Origin: Planctomycetaceae bacterium
Lineage (GTDB): Bacteria; Planctomycetota; Planctomycetia; Pirellulales; Pirellulaceae
Length of the DNA: 20,895 nt
Assembly (NCBI GenBank): GCA_018658605.1
Contig: JABHUV010000276.1
Span: 1-20,895 of the forward strand
Direction of reading: 5' to 3'
Both the position numbers and the translations under genes were made by a program. The notes beneath the pieces are model-generated. The model was not told where the DNA came from. It saw nothing but the letters and a program-made list of their open reading frames with translations, and did no database searches. Of the stretch, positions 8,097-15,725 are shown one piece after another. Position 1 is the first letter of the stretch. Each line of letters starts with the position of its first letter.

Positions 8097-8257
8097 AATG
8101 ACATATTCCTCCGTTTTGGTTCGGCATCTTTTAGGCAAGACTTTTTCGGCGAATCAATATATACTTAAGTTTACCAAAGAACCGGTGTCCGCGTGAAGAC
8201 GACTTTCACCGACTCGTCCCTACGAATCCTAAATCTATCGCACTTCGGAATCCTATC

Positions 8258-8455
8258 ATGCAGCAAGTGAAAATATTCAAAAGCATCGAAAGTGAAATAA
8301 CCTCGTTAGAAGAAGACATCAATGCGTGGATTAATGAAGCGGGCGCCAAAAACCTTCAAATCAGCGGTAACATCGCACCGCAAACAGAAGCCGCGCCCGG
8401 AATGGGGAGTTTTTCTTCTTCTGACATCTTGATTACGATTCTTTACGAAGCCTAA
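8258..8455 (+). CDS. small hypothetical protein, Cse60-like pattern
   Basis: 65 residues with ATG preceded by GGAA at seven bases. The opening QQVKIFKSIESEITSLEEDINAWI and the closing SDILITILYEA match the layout of short Cse60-like proteins (VK-L-F, acidic helix with a Leu-x-x-x-INxW core, then a final strand ending in Tyr-Glu). Between them is a GNIAPQ segment followed by a low-complexity linker (TEAAPGMGSFSSS). I recall close relatives in planctomycetes, always annotated hypothetical. The fold is probably a beta-alpha-beta unit that could dimerise. The relation to the Bacillus sporulation protein is a resemblance only and no sporulation role is implied. It converges on cobL with a 15-base gap. 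Confidence 0.7.
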   Translation: MQQVKIFKSIESEITSLEEDINAWINEAGAKNLQISGNIAPQTEAAPGMGSFSSSDILITILYEA

Positions 8456-8470
8456 TATAGCTGATGCTGA

Positions 8471-9724
8471 TCATTTCCTATCCCGTTTGATCGCCGACAC
8501 GACAAATATCGGATTCTGAGACTCGAACCGAACTCGCTCTAACTGGTGATTCCCTTTTGCCACGCCAAACATCCAGACTTTAACATCTCCGGTCGCCTCC
8601 CGTAAAATGGCTTGCACTTCTGAGACATTATCAATACTAGACATGTCCGCCACGATGCGTCCACCAGGCTTTAGTCTAGCCAGAACGTCTGTCACAATGG
8701 TTGCTAACTGGCGGCCTGTCCCACCAATAAAAATCGCGTCCGGGTTTGGTAAGTTTTGCCACGCGTTTGGCGCAGCACCATGAATCGGAAAAACGTTACG
8801 CACTCCAAAACGTTCCGCATTTTGTCCAATCAACTCAAAATCATCGACGTCCATTTCGATCGCGTATACTTCACCTCCAGGAGATATCTGACCGGCCTCG
8901 ATTGCAACGCTGCCACTACCAGCGCCAATATCCCAGACAACACTTGTCGGTCCTAAATTAAGTTCCGCTAAAACCATGCACCGAACCTCACAGGAAGTAA
9001 TTAACCCCCGTTTTGGTTTCGTCTGTAAAAACATTTCGTCCGGATTGCCAAACAATCGCTTACCAATCATTTCAGTTGGACGATCTGGCGCCGAATCGTG
9101 CCGAATGAGAATCATAACATTAAGCGAATCAAACGAATATGCTGCTATTTCCTCAAGCGTTCCGGAAGTCACTCGCTCGTCAGGCGACCCCAAATTCTCA
9201 CAAACGTAGGCTGTAAAATAATCTATTCGCGCTGCGAGTAAACCCGCAGCTAACGCCTGCGGCGTGTTATCACGCGTGGTAAATAGACCAACGCGTTGGG
9301 CGCTGCGTATTTTTTGCACGGCATGATCAATCGTTTGATTACCAAGATCGGTAAGATAGGCGTCATCCCAATTTTCTTTGACGCGTGCGAACGCCAATTG
9401 CATGGTACTCACGTTGGGTATCACTCGGATTCGTGACTTCCCAATTTTGTCGCATAGAAATCTCGCGGTTCCATAAAACAACGGATCACCCGCGGCCAAC
9501 ACCACCACTTTCTGATCAATACTGGAGTCCAGTCGTTCCGCTAGCGCCTCGTAGTCCGAACCGGGATCCCACGCAACATCAAGGTACTTTTCAAACGACT
9601 CGGTTAGCGCGCGTGGGCCGATGAGTAATTCAGCTTGATTGATGATGGCGACAGTAGATGCGGTCAACCCTTCCATCCCGTCATCACCAATTCCGACAAT
9701 GCAGATCGATTCGATGCTACTCAA
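8471..9724 (-). CDS. cobL: precorrin-6Y C5,15-methyltransferase (decarboxylating), CbiE-CbiT fusion
   Basis: 417 residues joining two methyltransferases of corrin-ring synthesis. The N-terminal CbiE part (about 1-205) has ICIVGIGDDGMEGLT, AELLIGPRAL and AAGDPLFYGTARFL, the tetrapyrrole-methylase signature. The C-terminal CbiT part starts at MFLQTKPKRGLITSCEVRC and holds the SAM-binding loop VVWDIGAGSGSVAIEAG and AIFIGGTG. The fusion methylates C5 and C15 and decarboxylates the acetate side chain in cobalamin synthesis. The start is the TTG at 9724, placed six bases after a GGGGGAG ribosome site; a TTG five codons upstream would overlap that site. No other cobalamin gene is in the window. The neighbouring A-type carrier gene ends in its own terminator, so cobL is probably transcribed alone. 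Confidence 0.93.
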   Translation of the reverse strand: MSSIESICIVGIGDDGMEGLTASTVAIINQAELLIGPRALTESFEKYLDVAWDPGSDYEALAERLDSSIDQKVVVLAAGDPLFYGTARFLCDKIGKSRIRVIPNVSTMQLAFARVKENWDDAYLTDLGNQTIDHAVQKIRSAQRVGLFTTRDNTPQALAAGLLAARIDYFTAYVCENLGSPDERVTSGTLEEIAAYSFDSLNVMILIRHDSAPDRPTEMIGKRLFGNPDEMFLQTKPKRGLITSCEVRCMVLAELNLGPTSVVWDIGAGSGSVAIEAGQISPGGEVYAIEMDVDDFELIGQNAERFGVRNVFPIHGAAPNAWQNLPNPDAIFIGGTGRQLATIVTDVLARLKPGGRIVADMSSIDNVSEVQAILREATGDVKVWMFGVAKGNHQLERVRFESQNPIFVVSAIKRDRK

Positions 9725-9762
9725 AACATTCTCCCCCAAATCATGTGCCTAATTTTAATTGC

Positions 9763-9792
9763 GAAAAAAGCACCCATCGCAAAACGGGTGCT
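9763..9792 (-). terminator. rho-independent terminator of the A-type carrier gene
   Basis: A perfect seven-base inverted repeat (AGCACCC and GGGTGCT, ten-base loop) is followed on the minus strand by TTTTTT. It lies about 55 bases after the Fe-S carrier stop and upstream of cobL, so it separates those two same-strand genes into different transcripts. Confidence 0.8.
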
Positions 9793-9846
9793 CATCGCGA
9801 ACATATGATTATGTTCAAATTGTATAGTTTCGTTGCGTGGCATCAC

Positions 9847-10179
9847 TTACGCTTGGAAGGAACTGCCGCAACCACATGATTTTACTGCATTTGGGTTTTC
9901 AAAGGTGAATCCTCGACGATCAAGACCGTCGTACCAGTCAATAACCGTACCGTCTAGGTACAGCGCGCTCTTCTTATCAACGACGACGTCAACACCGTGG
10001 TGGGTATACCTATTGTCCGTAGATTCGTCGAATTCCGATTCAAATTTGAGCGAATAACTGAATCCACTACATCCCCCGCCTACGACGCCAACTCGCAGGA
10101 ATGCTGATTCCTCTAGATTCTGATCCGTTTTAACTTTTGCAACTTCTGCCGCCGCTTTTTCCGTAATCGAAACCGCCAT
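9847..10179 (-). CDS. A-type iron-sulfur carrier (IscA/HesB/ErpA family)
   Basis: 110 residues, the standard size. The three conserved cysteines are present: Cys37 in [10 protein letters not shown] and Cys102, Cys104 in the C-terminal SCGCGSSF. Opening [16 protein letters not shown] and the G(LI)[12 protein letters not shown] strand before the last cysteines are typical. It receives Fe-S clusters from a scaffold and passes them to target proteins. I chose the ATG at 10179 because GGAGA lies seven bases upstream; upstream in-frame codons form an unlikely extension. A class I cysteine desulfurase is encoded about 1 kb away on the other strand, but no IscU or SufB scaffold gene is nearby. Whether it is IscA, ErpA or SufA type cannot be told from sequence alone. 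Confidence 0.92.
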   Translation of the reverse strand: MAVSITEKAAAEVAKVKTDQNLEESAFLRVGVVGGGCSGFSYSLKFESEFDESTDNRYTHHGVDVVVDKKSALYLDGTVIDWYDGLDRRGFTFENPNAVKSCGCGSSFQA

Positions 10180-10496
10180 AGCTAATTCTCCGTTTTGCAA
10201 TGAATTGCCTATTGTATTAGATGCCGACATTGATTCCGCACATGCAAAACATAGTCGGCCGTAGCGATACATAATACACCCGTAACGAACATTTGAAAAC
10301 ATCTAATTGCACTTAGACCGCGTGAATCGCAAGTTATCGCAAGAATTCGATGGGTGTTGTTCCCCTAAAGCCAAGAAAAGTTATACTTTCCTACTGACGG
10401 ATTACTTGATATTGATTATGCCAATCGTCAAACAGTCAAAATGCAGCGGTGTTTTGGAACATTATACATAGCAACAGAATATTAAAGGAAACAAGG
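10180..10496. other. 317-base divergent intergenic region, no gene seen
   Basis: The region between the A-type carrier (minus) and the Nudix-like gene (plus) must hold both promoters. I see a ten-base-period direct repeat (ATCGCAAG at 10326-10333 and 10336-10343) and a TATACT box near 10380, but no well-spaced -35 partner. No RNA gene or credible open frame is visible. Confidence 0.45.
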
Positions 10497-11114
10497 ATGA
10501 CCTCCACCGAAGTTGAACAGATTCTGGTTGTACCCACGAACGTATTTCATAAACTTGGTCACGTTCAAGGTTTCAGCGCCGATGTAGACAAATACCTTAA
10601 GGAGTTACTACGTCCGGAGAACATTTCTTATCGTCCCCGGCCTGATATGGAGGAGGACCCATCCTTTAAACAACTAATCCCATATGTAATTTTCCGCCAC
10701 ACGGATTTGGAGGGTACCGTATCCGTTTTTCAATATTCCCGCGGCGCGGGTTCCGGTGAAAATCGCTTGCATCAGAAGAAATCCGTAGGTATCGGTGGAC
10801 ATATTTCACTAGAAGATGCAACAGACGCCGACGCCGACCCGTATCAACAAGGAATGAAACGTGAACTTGAGGAAGAAGTTCGAATTGATACACCCCACCG
10901 TTTTTCACTCGTCGGGCTAATTAACGACGACGAAACAGAAGTGGGGAAAGTCCATCTGGGCATTGTGCATATTTGCGACGTCGATACACCACATGTTGTT
11001 CCCAATGAAGTCGAGATTGAAGGCAACGGTTTCGTGCCCGTCGCGGAAATGCTAGCGGATCTTACGGGTTTCGAAACGTGGTCCGCCATATGTCTTAAAG
11101 CGTTATTCTCGTAG
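10497..11114 (+). CDS. Nudix-like protein (predicted phosphoesterase)
   Basis: 205 residues from the ATG at 10497, which has AAAGGA seven bases upstream; an earlier in-frame start lacks this. The first 60 residues (ILVVPTNVFHKLG, PRPDMEEDPSFKQLIPYVIFRH) resemble the N-terminal part of predicted phosphoesterases that carry a Nudix fold. A Nudix box is recognisable but altered: GIGGHISLED is followed by an eight-residue acidic expansion before MKRELEEEVRI, and the usual glycine after the EE pair is Arg129. Glu123, Glu126 and Glu127 could still bind metal. The family normally hydrolyses nucleoside diphosphate linkages; the substrate here is unknown. It precedes the cysteine desulfurase by about 60 bases on the same strand and may share its transcript. 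Confidence 0.7.
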   Translation: MTSTEVEQILVVPTNVFHKLGHVQGFSADVDKYLKELLRPENISYRPRPDMEEDPSFKQLIPYVIFRHTDLEGTVSVFQYSRGAGSGENRLHQKKSVGIGGHISLEDATDADADPYQQGMKRELEEEVRIDTPHRFSLVGLINDDETEVGKVHLGIVHICDVDTPHVVPNEVEIEGNGFVPVAEMLADLTGFETWSAICLKALFS

Positions 11115-11172
11115 CGTATTTCCTGAAATCACAGCTTAACGGATTAACAATTTGGAAAATCAATTGGAAATC

Positions 11173-12360
11173 ATGACAACTCTTCCAATCTACATGGACG
11201 ACCACTCTACAACTCGCGTCGATCCGCGGGTCGTTGACGCAATGCTGCCGTACCTAACTGAGACCTTCGGAAACCCAAGCAGTACAAATCACAGCTTCGG
11301 CTGGGATGCTCAACAAGCAGTAGAGGACTGTCGTCAATCCATAGCAGCCAATTTAAACGCCCAACCCAAAGACATTTTGTTTACGAGTGGGGCAACCGAA
11401 AGTAATAATCTGGCTCTACGCGGCGTTTGCCTACGAAACCAGCACAGAGGGAAACATATCATCAGTGTTGTAACTGAACACCCAGCAATCCTCGACCCCC
11501 TAGACCGTCTCTCGCGCCGAGACAACTTCGATGTTACGCTATTGCCCGTTACCAAAGGGAATTCGGCAACTATTGGTGCTATTGATTTAGACCAACTGGA
11601 AAATGCAATCCGACCGGATACGGTTATGGTATCAGTAATGTTTGCTAACAATGAAATCGGAACGATTCATCCAGTTGCTGAGATTGGCCGCCTCTGCCGG
11701 CACCATGACGTATTGTTTCACACCGACGCGACACAAGCAGTTGGACGTGTACCGATCGATGTCGACACGATGTGTATTGACCTGATGAGTTTTTCCGCCC
11801 ACAAATTTTACGGGCCTAAGGGCATTGGCGGGTTATATGTGCGCAGCAATGGTCCGCGGCCGAAGCTGCTGCCACTCTTCGACGGTGGAGGTCAAGAAGG
11901 CGGACTCCGCCCCGGAACTTTAAATCCAGCGGGAATCGTCGCGATTAGCCGCGCCTTGGAACTAGCCCAAGTTGAACTTGAAACTGAACGCTCGCGTCTC
12001 AAAACAATGCGTGACCGGCTCTACCAATTACTCATTGAAAATATTTCGCACTTGTCATTAAACGGCCCTTCCTTGGATGACGGTTCCAATCGCCTCGTCA
12101 ATAATTTAAATGTTTGTTTCGGGGACGTTGACGGTGAAGCGCTCATGATGAGCACCCCTGACCTAGCAATATCAAGCGGCAGCGCTTGCAGTTCAACCAA
12201 TCCTGAACCCAGTCATGTTTTGCGTGCGATAGGGCGCAGTGATGATGAAACCCGCGCCAGTCTGCGGTTCGGACTTGGCCGTTTTACGACGCCCCAAGAG
12301 GTTGACGTAGCCGCTGAACTCCTAATTAAAAGCATCCAGCGTCTCAGGTCATTGCGTTAG
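11173..12360 (+). CDS. class I cysteine desulfurase (IscS/NifS family)
   Basis: 395 residues of the fold-type I PLP enzyme that takes sulfur from cysteine for Fe-S clusters and thiolated tRNA or cofactors. It opens with YMDDHSTTRVDPRVVDAM and GNPSSTNHSFG. Key residues are His103 in VTEHPAIL, Asp184 and Gln187 in TDATQAVGRV, the PLP lysine Lys211 in SAHKFYGPKG, and the catalytic Cys339 in SSGSACSSTNPEPSHVL; SLRFGLGRFTT near the end is a class I hallmark. The long mobile loop around the cysteine marks class I rather than SufS. I favour the ATG at 11173 (GGAAATC just before it) over a TTG seven codons upstream. No isc regulator, scaffold or ferredoxin gene is adjacent, so it may serve several sulfur pathways. 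Confidence 0.95.
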   Translation: MTTLPIYMDDHSTTRVDPRVVDAMLPYLTETFGNPSSTNHSFGWDAQQAVEDCRQSIAANLNAQPKDILFTSGATESNNLALRGVCLRNQHRGKHIISVVTEHPAILDPLDRLSRRDNFDVTLLPVTKGNSATIGAIDLDQLENAIRPDTVMVSVMFANNEIGTIHPVAEIGRLCRHHDVLFHTDATQAVGRVPIDVDTMCIDLMSFSAHKFYGPKGIGGLYVRSNGPRPKLLPLFDGGGQEGGLRPGTLNPAGIVAISRALELAQVELETERSRLKTMRDRLYQLLIENISHLSLNGPSLDDGSNRLVNNLNVCFGDVDGEALMMSTPDLAISSGSACSSTNPEPSHVLRAIGRSDDETRASLRFGLGRFTTPQEVDVAAELLIKSIQRLRSLR

Positions 12361-12425
12361 CCATCTGCGAACGCCCCTTAACGACGCTGTATCGTGCTCG
12401 CGATTGTAAGTTTATTCGTCCATGC

Positions 12426-13487
12426 TCATAAGATCAACATTGCGTCGCCGTAACTGAAAAAACGATATTCTCGGTCGATAGCTTCCTGATACGCTCGCCG
12501 AATTAGCTCATCCCCACCGAATTGGCGAACTAGTATCAAAAGAGTTGACTTGGGTAAATGAAAATTCGTCATTAAAACATCGACAGCCTTAAATTTGTAG
12601 GGCGGTTTAATAAATAGCCGAGTGGTGCCACTCCACGCCTCAAAGCTACTTTCAACCACAGCGGTCTCCAACACGCGAACAGCCGTCGTGCCTATGCACA
12701 CCACTCGGCCCCCCAAATCCTTTATCGTTTGCAATTGTTGTGCCACGTCGCTATTGATTTCACCTCTTTCGCTATGCATGACGTGATCATCAATATTTGG
12801 GGAACTGATGGGACGAAAAGTACCCAATCCCACATGCAACGTCACCGAACACATCTTAATGCCCCGTTTTGCCATCTCCGCATTCAAAGCTTCCGTAAAA
12901 TGTAACCCTGCGGTCGGGGCGGCGACAGCTCCCGGTTTATCAGCAAATACTGTCTGATAATTCAATTGGTCGGAGTCCTCCGTTTGCCCACTACGGATAT
13001 AGGGTGGAATTGGAACGTCGCCTCGACTCTCCAGAATCTCATTCCAATGAAGATGACAATCGGGAACAACTCGCCAGACGCCTCCGTCTAATTGCTCCCG
13101 AAACTCTAAGCTAATATTTGCGTCAACGGAAAGATTATCCGTTGCAACGCCACCGGACAACAGAATCGATTCCCCGGGTTTAATCTTCCCCCTCGTTTTT
13201 GAAACTATAAGCCATCCACCCTTATCGCTGGCCTCTAGAAACAAACCCTCCCATCGTCCCCCTGTCTCCACGCGAACGCCAAACAATCTAGCCTTAACGA
13301 CTTTGGTGTCGTTATTTACCAAGACATCCGATGATTTCAAAATGTCAGGTAAATCCGCGACAGAACGGTGAGTTATCGAACCTGAATTCCTATCCACAAC
13401 CAGTAATCGCGCAGCGCTACGGTCCACAAGCGGGTGTTGTGCAATAAGTTTCGTTGGCAAATTATAATCGTAGTCGTCTAAATTCAT
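12426..13487 (-). CDS. queA: S-adenosylmethionine:tRNA ribosyltransferase-isomerase
   Basis: 353 residues, normal for QueA, which moves the ribosyl part of SAM onto 7-aminomethyl-7-deazaguanine at tRNA wobble position 34 to form epoxyqueuosine. Family blocks are all visible: DYDYNLPTKLIAQHP, DVLVNNDTKVVKARLFG, AVAAPTAGLHFTEAL, LHVGLGTFRPI, ERGEIN, GTTAVRVLE, YKFKAVDVLMTNFHLPKSTL and the terminal FFSYGDAMLI. The ATG at 13487, with TTAGGT five bases upstream, matches the family start; the frame extends 24 codons further but that part is unlike QueA. No other queuosine gene (tgt, queC, queG) is nearby. It converges on the cysteine desulfurase after 65 bases with no terminator that I can see. Confidence 0.97.
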   Translation of the reverse strand: MNLDDYDYNLPTKLIAQHPLVDRSAARLLVVDRNSGSITHRSVADLPDILKSSDVLVNNDTKVVKARLFGVRVETGGRWEGLFLEASDKGGWLIVSKTRGKIKPGESILLSGGVATDNLSVDANISLEFREQLDGGVWRVVPDCHLHWNEILESRGDVPIPPYIRSGQTEDSDQLNYQTVFADKPGAVAAPTAGLHFTEALNAEMAKRGIKMCSVTLHVGLGTFRPISSPNIDDHVMHSERGEINSDVAQQLQTIKDLGGRVVCIGTTAVRVLETAVVESSFEAWSGTTRLFIKPPYKFKAVDVLMTNFHLPKSTLLILVRQFGGDELIRRAYQEAIDREYRFFSYGDAMLIL

Positions 13488-13735
13488 TGCGTACCTAACA
13501 CATTTTATCGGGTTATTTCCCATTCTGTTATTTGATTTAGCCGTCGTAAACCCCATCACTCGTGATTGTGGGAATTCGTAGAATAGAGCGCACCTTTTTT
13601 AAGTTTGGACTTTTGTATCCTTCGGCTCGTACTTAACATGAACCATAACGATCAGTGCATTAAACATCACCACACGTTTGACTTTAGCGTGTGTACGATA
13701 CCCCACTTATATTAGCCGCTTAAGGAACTCCACTT

Positions 13736-14833
13736 TTGGACGTCGCCTTCGTCATAACTGAACTGGAACCAGGTGGAGCCGAGCGTTGCTTAGTTAATCT
13801 TGCTTTAGGGCTTCGCCGGCGTGGACACTGCATAAGTGTGATTAGTATCGCGCCAGAACCGGGTTCTGGCCGCGATGAACTCGTCATTAAACTCCGTGAA
13901 AACGATATCGAACCGCATTTCCTTGAAGCACGCAGTTATCGTCAATTTTTGAATGCCAAACGGCGACTGAGTCAACTACTAGACAAATTATCACCGGATA
14001 TCGTACAGTCATTTCTTTTCCATGCAAACGTTTTGTGCGGCGAGGTTAGTAAACGCTTCAGTTTCAAATTAATCGCCGGTTTACGTGTGTCAGACCCGCG
14101 CCGATTCCGCCATTGGATCATGCGTTACCAACACACGAGGTTTCAACGATCAGTTTGCGTGTCAGACGATGTTGCCTCGTACGCGAAGCGACAATTAGGA
14201 TTTCAAAATGATCTCTTGTCAGTAATTCCCAACGGAATTGACATCGCGGCTTTTGATATGATTAGCCCCGTTAAACCCGAAAAACTCTCATTCGGCACAA
14301 TCCCCCCTTTACTGACATTTATTGGCCGTCTGCACCTTCAAAAGGGTGTGGATCTAATTGCCGCTAATGCGGAGTCAATACTTCAGGCCTGCCCCCAACA
14401 CCACATAGCGATTGTCGGGGACGGACCCAGCAAACAATTTATGCAGCGTTGCATCAAGGATGTGGGCCTACAGCAACGTGTTCATTTTTACGGTTATCGT
14501 GAGGATGCTGCGTCTATACTCAAAGCAAGTCAACTTCTACTGTTTCCCAGCCGCTGGGAAGGGATGCCGAACGTCGTTATGGAAGCAATGGCCGCTAAAA
14601 AACCCATTGTCGCTTGTCCGGTCGACGGGATTCGAGCACTCTTATCACACGCACCACGCCAAATATCGCGTGCCGATGACTGGGCTGCAACAGTAATCGA
14701 TTTGGCCCTCGATTCTGAGGCTTGTGACAATATTGGAGAGGCCAACTACACTGAGGTGACGAAAACCTACCAACTATCCCAAATGATTATCCGTTACGAA
14801 GACCTCTACAGTCAGCTATTGCAACCTTCATGA
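13736..14833 (+). CDS. GT4-type glycosyltransferase
   Basis: 365 residues with the GT-B layout of GT4 transferases that use nucleotide sugars with retention. The N-terminal domain starts VAFVITELEPGGAERCLVNLALGL; GGAER is typical of GT4 enzymes in polysaccharide or glycoconjugate synthesis. The C-terminal domain has VIPNGIDIAAF (165-173), TFIGRLHLQKGVDLI and the nucleotide-binding E-x7-E motif (Glu275 and Glu283 in WEGMPNVVMEA). An in-frame TAA at 13721-13723 forces initiation at the TTG at 13736, nine bases after AAGGA. A six-base inverted repeat (CACACG, CGTGTG) lies in its leader at 13671-13693. Its ATGA overlaps the start of rsmH, so the two are translationally linked. Acceptor and sugar are unknown. 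Confidence 0.88.
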   Translation: MDVAFVITELEPGGAERCLVNLALGLRRRGHCISVISIAPEPGSGRDELVIKLRENDIEPHFLEARSYRQFLNAKRRLSQLLDKLSPDIVQSFLFHANVLCGEVSKRFSFKLIAGLRVSDPRRFRHWIMRYQHTRFQRSVCVSDDVASYAKRQLGFQNDLLSVIPNGIDIAAFDMISPVKPEKLSFGTIPPLLTFIGRLHLQKGVDLIAANAESILQACPQHHIAIVGDGPSKQFMQRCIKDVGLQQRVHFYGYREDAASILKASQLLLFPSRWEGMPNVVMEAMAAKKPIVACPVDGIRALLSHAPRQISRADDWAATVIDLALDSEACDNIGEANYTEVTKTYQLSQMIIRYEDLYSQLLQPS

Positions 14834-15717
14834 GCTCTGAACCGTCATCAACAATACATGTACCCGTACTCCCAACTGAGGTAATCGACGCTTTGCGCAT
14901 TACTTCGCAGGGAATATACGTTGACGGGACCATCGGAGGCGGTGGTCACGCGGAACTTGTCGCTAGTCAGCTCGACCCTGACGGTTTATTGATCGGCCTG
15001 GATCAGGATCTTATGGCATTGAACCGCTGTGAAACCCGCCTCAGTGGTAAACCCGTAATTCTCGCGCACTCAAATTTTTGCGAACTACCCGAGGTATTAG
15101 AACAAATCAACGTTGGACCAATTAACGGGATTCTATTAGACCTGGGGCTATCGTCAGACCAGCTAGAAGATACCGAGCGTGGATTTAGTTTCAATAGCAC
15201 CGGTCCTTTAGACTTGAGGTTTAACACGGCTTCGGGTGAGCCGGCTTGGCGACTAATCCAACGGTTGCGACCCGAGCATCTCGCGAATCTTATCTATGAA
15301 TTCGGCGAGGAACGATTGTCCCGACGAATTGCCAGGAAGCTATCAGAACGCTCCAAAAAAATCCCCCTAAAATCGGCAAAAGATATCGCGGATGTCATCT
15401 GCAGTTGTTACCCACATTCAAACCAAAAGCGAATCCATCCAGCTACACGCACCTTTCAGGCACTAAGGATAGCGGTTAATAACGAACTAAAGTCACTTGA
15501 AATTGCCTTGCGGCGTCTGCCAGACTTACTTACGCCAAGCGGAATATTTGCGATTATTAGTTTCCACTCACTAGAAGATCGACGTGTCAAACACGCCTTT
15601 CGCGAAGATAAGCGGCTCGAAGTCATAACCAAACGACCAATCGTAGCATCGCCCGAGGAAGTCGATTCCAATCCTCGTAGTCGGAGCGCCAAACTCAGAG
15701 TTGCGCAACGAATTTAA
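14830..15717 (+). CDS. rsmH: 16S rRNA (cytosine-1402 N4) methyltransferase
   Basis: 295 residues of RsmH (MraW), which methylates C1402 in the 16S rRNA decoding centre using SAM. Visible blocks: HVPVLPTEVIDAL, the SAM loop YVDGTIGGGGHAELV (30-44), GLDQD, the long GILLDLGLSSDQLEDTERGF, the PLDLRFN stretch, RIHPATRTFQALRIAVNNEL and GIFAIISFHSLEDRRVK. Start and length match the family. In most bacteria this gene follows mraZ and precedes ftsL and ftsI in the division cluster; here it follows a glycosyltransferase gene by a 4-base ATGA overlap and has a convergent amidohydrolase gene 8 bases after its stop. That fits the dispersed division genes of planctomycetes. Confidence 0.97.
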   Translation: MSSEPSSTIHVPVLPTEVIDALRITSQGIYVDGTIGGGGHAELVASQLDPDGLLIGLDQDLMALNRCETRLSGKPVILAHSNFCELPEVLEQINVGPINGILLDLGLSSDQLEDTERGFSFNSTGPLDLRFNTASGEPAWRLIQRLRPEHLANLIYEFGEERLSRRIARKLSERSKKIPLKSAKDIADVICSCYPHSNQKRIHPATRTFQALRIAVNNELKSLEIALRRLPDLLTPSGIFAIISFHSLEDRRVKHAFREDKRLEVITKRPIVASPEEVDSNPRSRSAKLRVAQRI

Positions 15718-15725
15718 ATTTCGTC

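Noticed and set aside
8082..8110. dif-like half site (CGCATAATG) at the start of the exported beta-rich protein gene
   Set aside because: Only one arm resembles a Xer binding site; the opposite arm does not match and the sequence overlaps a well-supported start codon and ribosome site.
13736..14833. The GT4 enzyme as BshA, partner of the BshB1-like protein
   Set aside because: It opens with the GGAER type motif rather than the GGSGVVA-type opening of BshA, lies 6 kb away and is coupled to rsmH.
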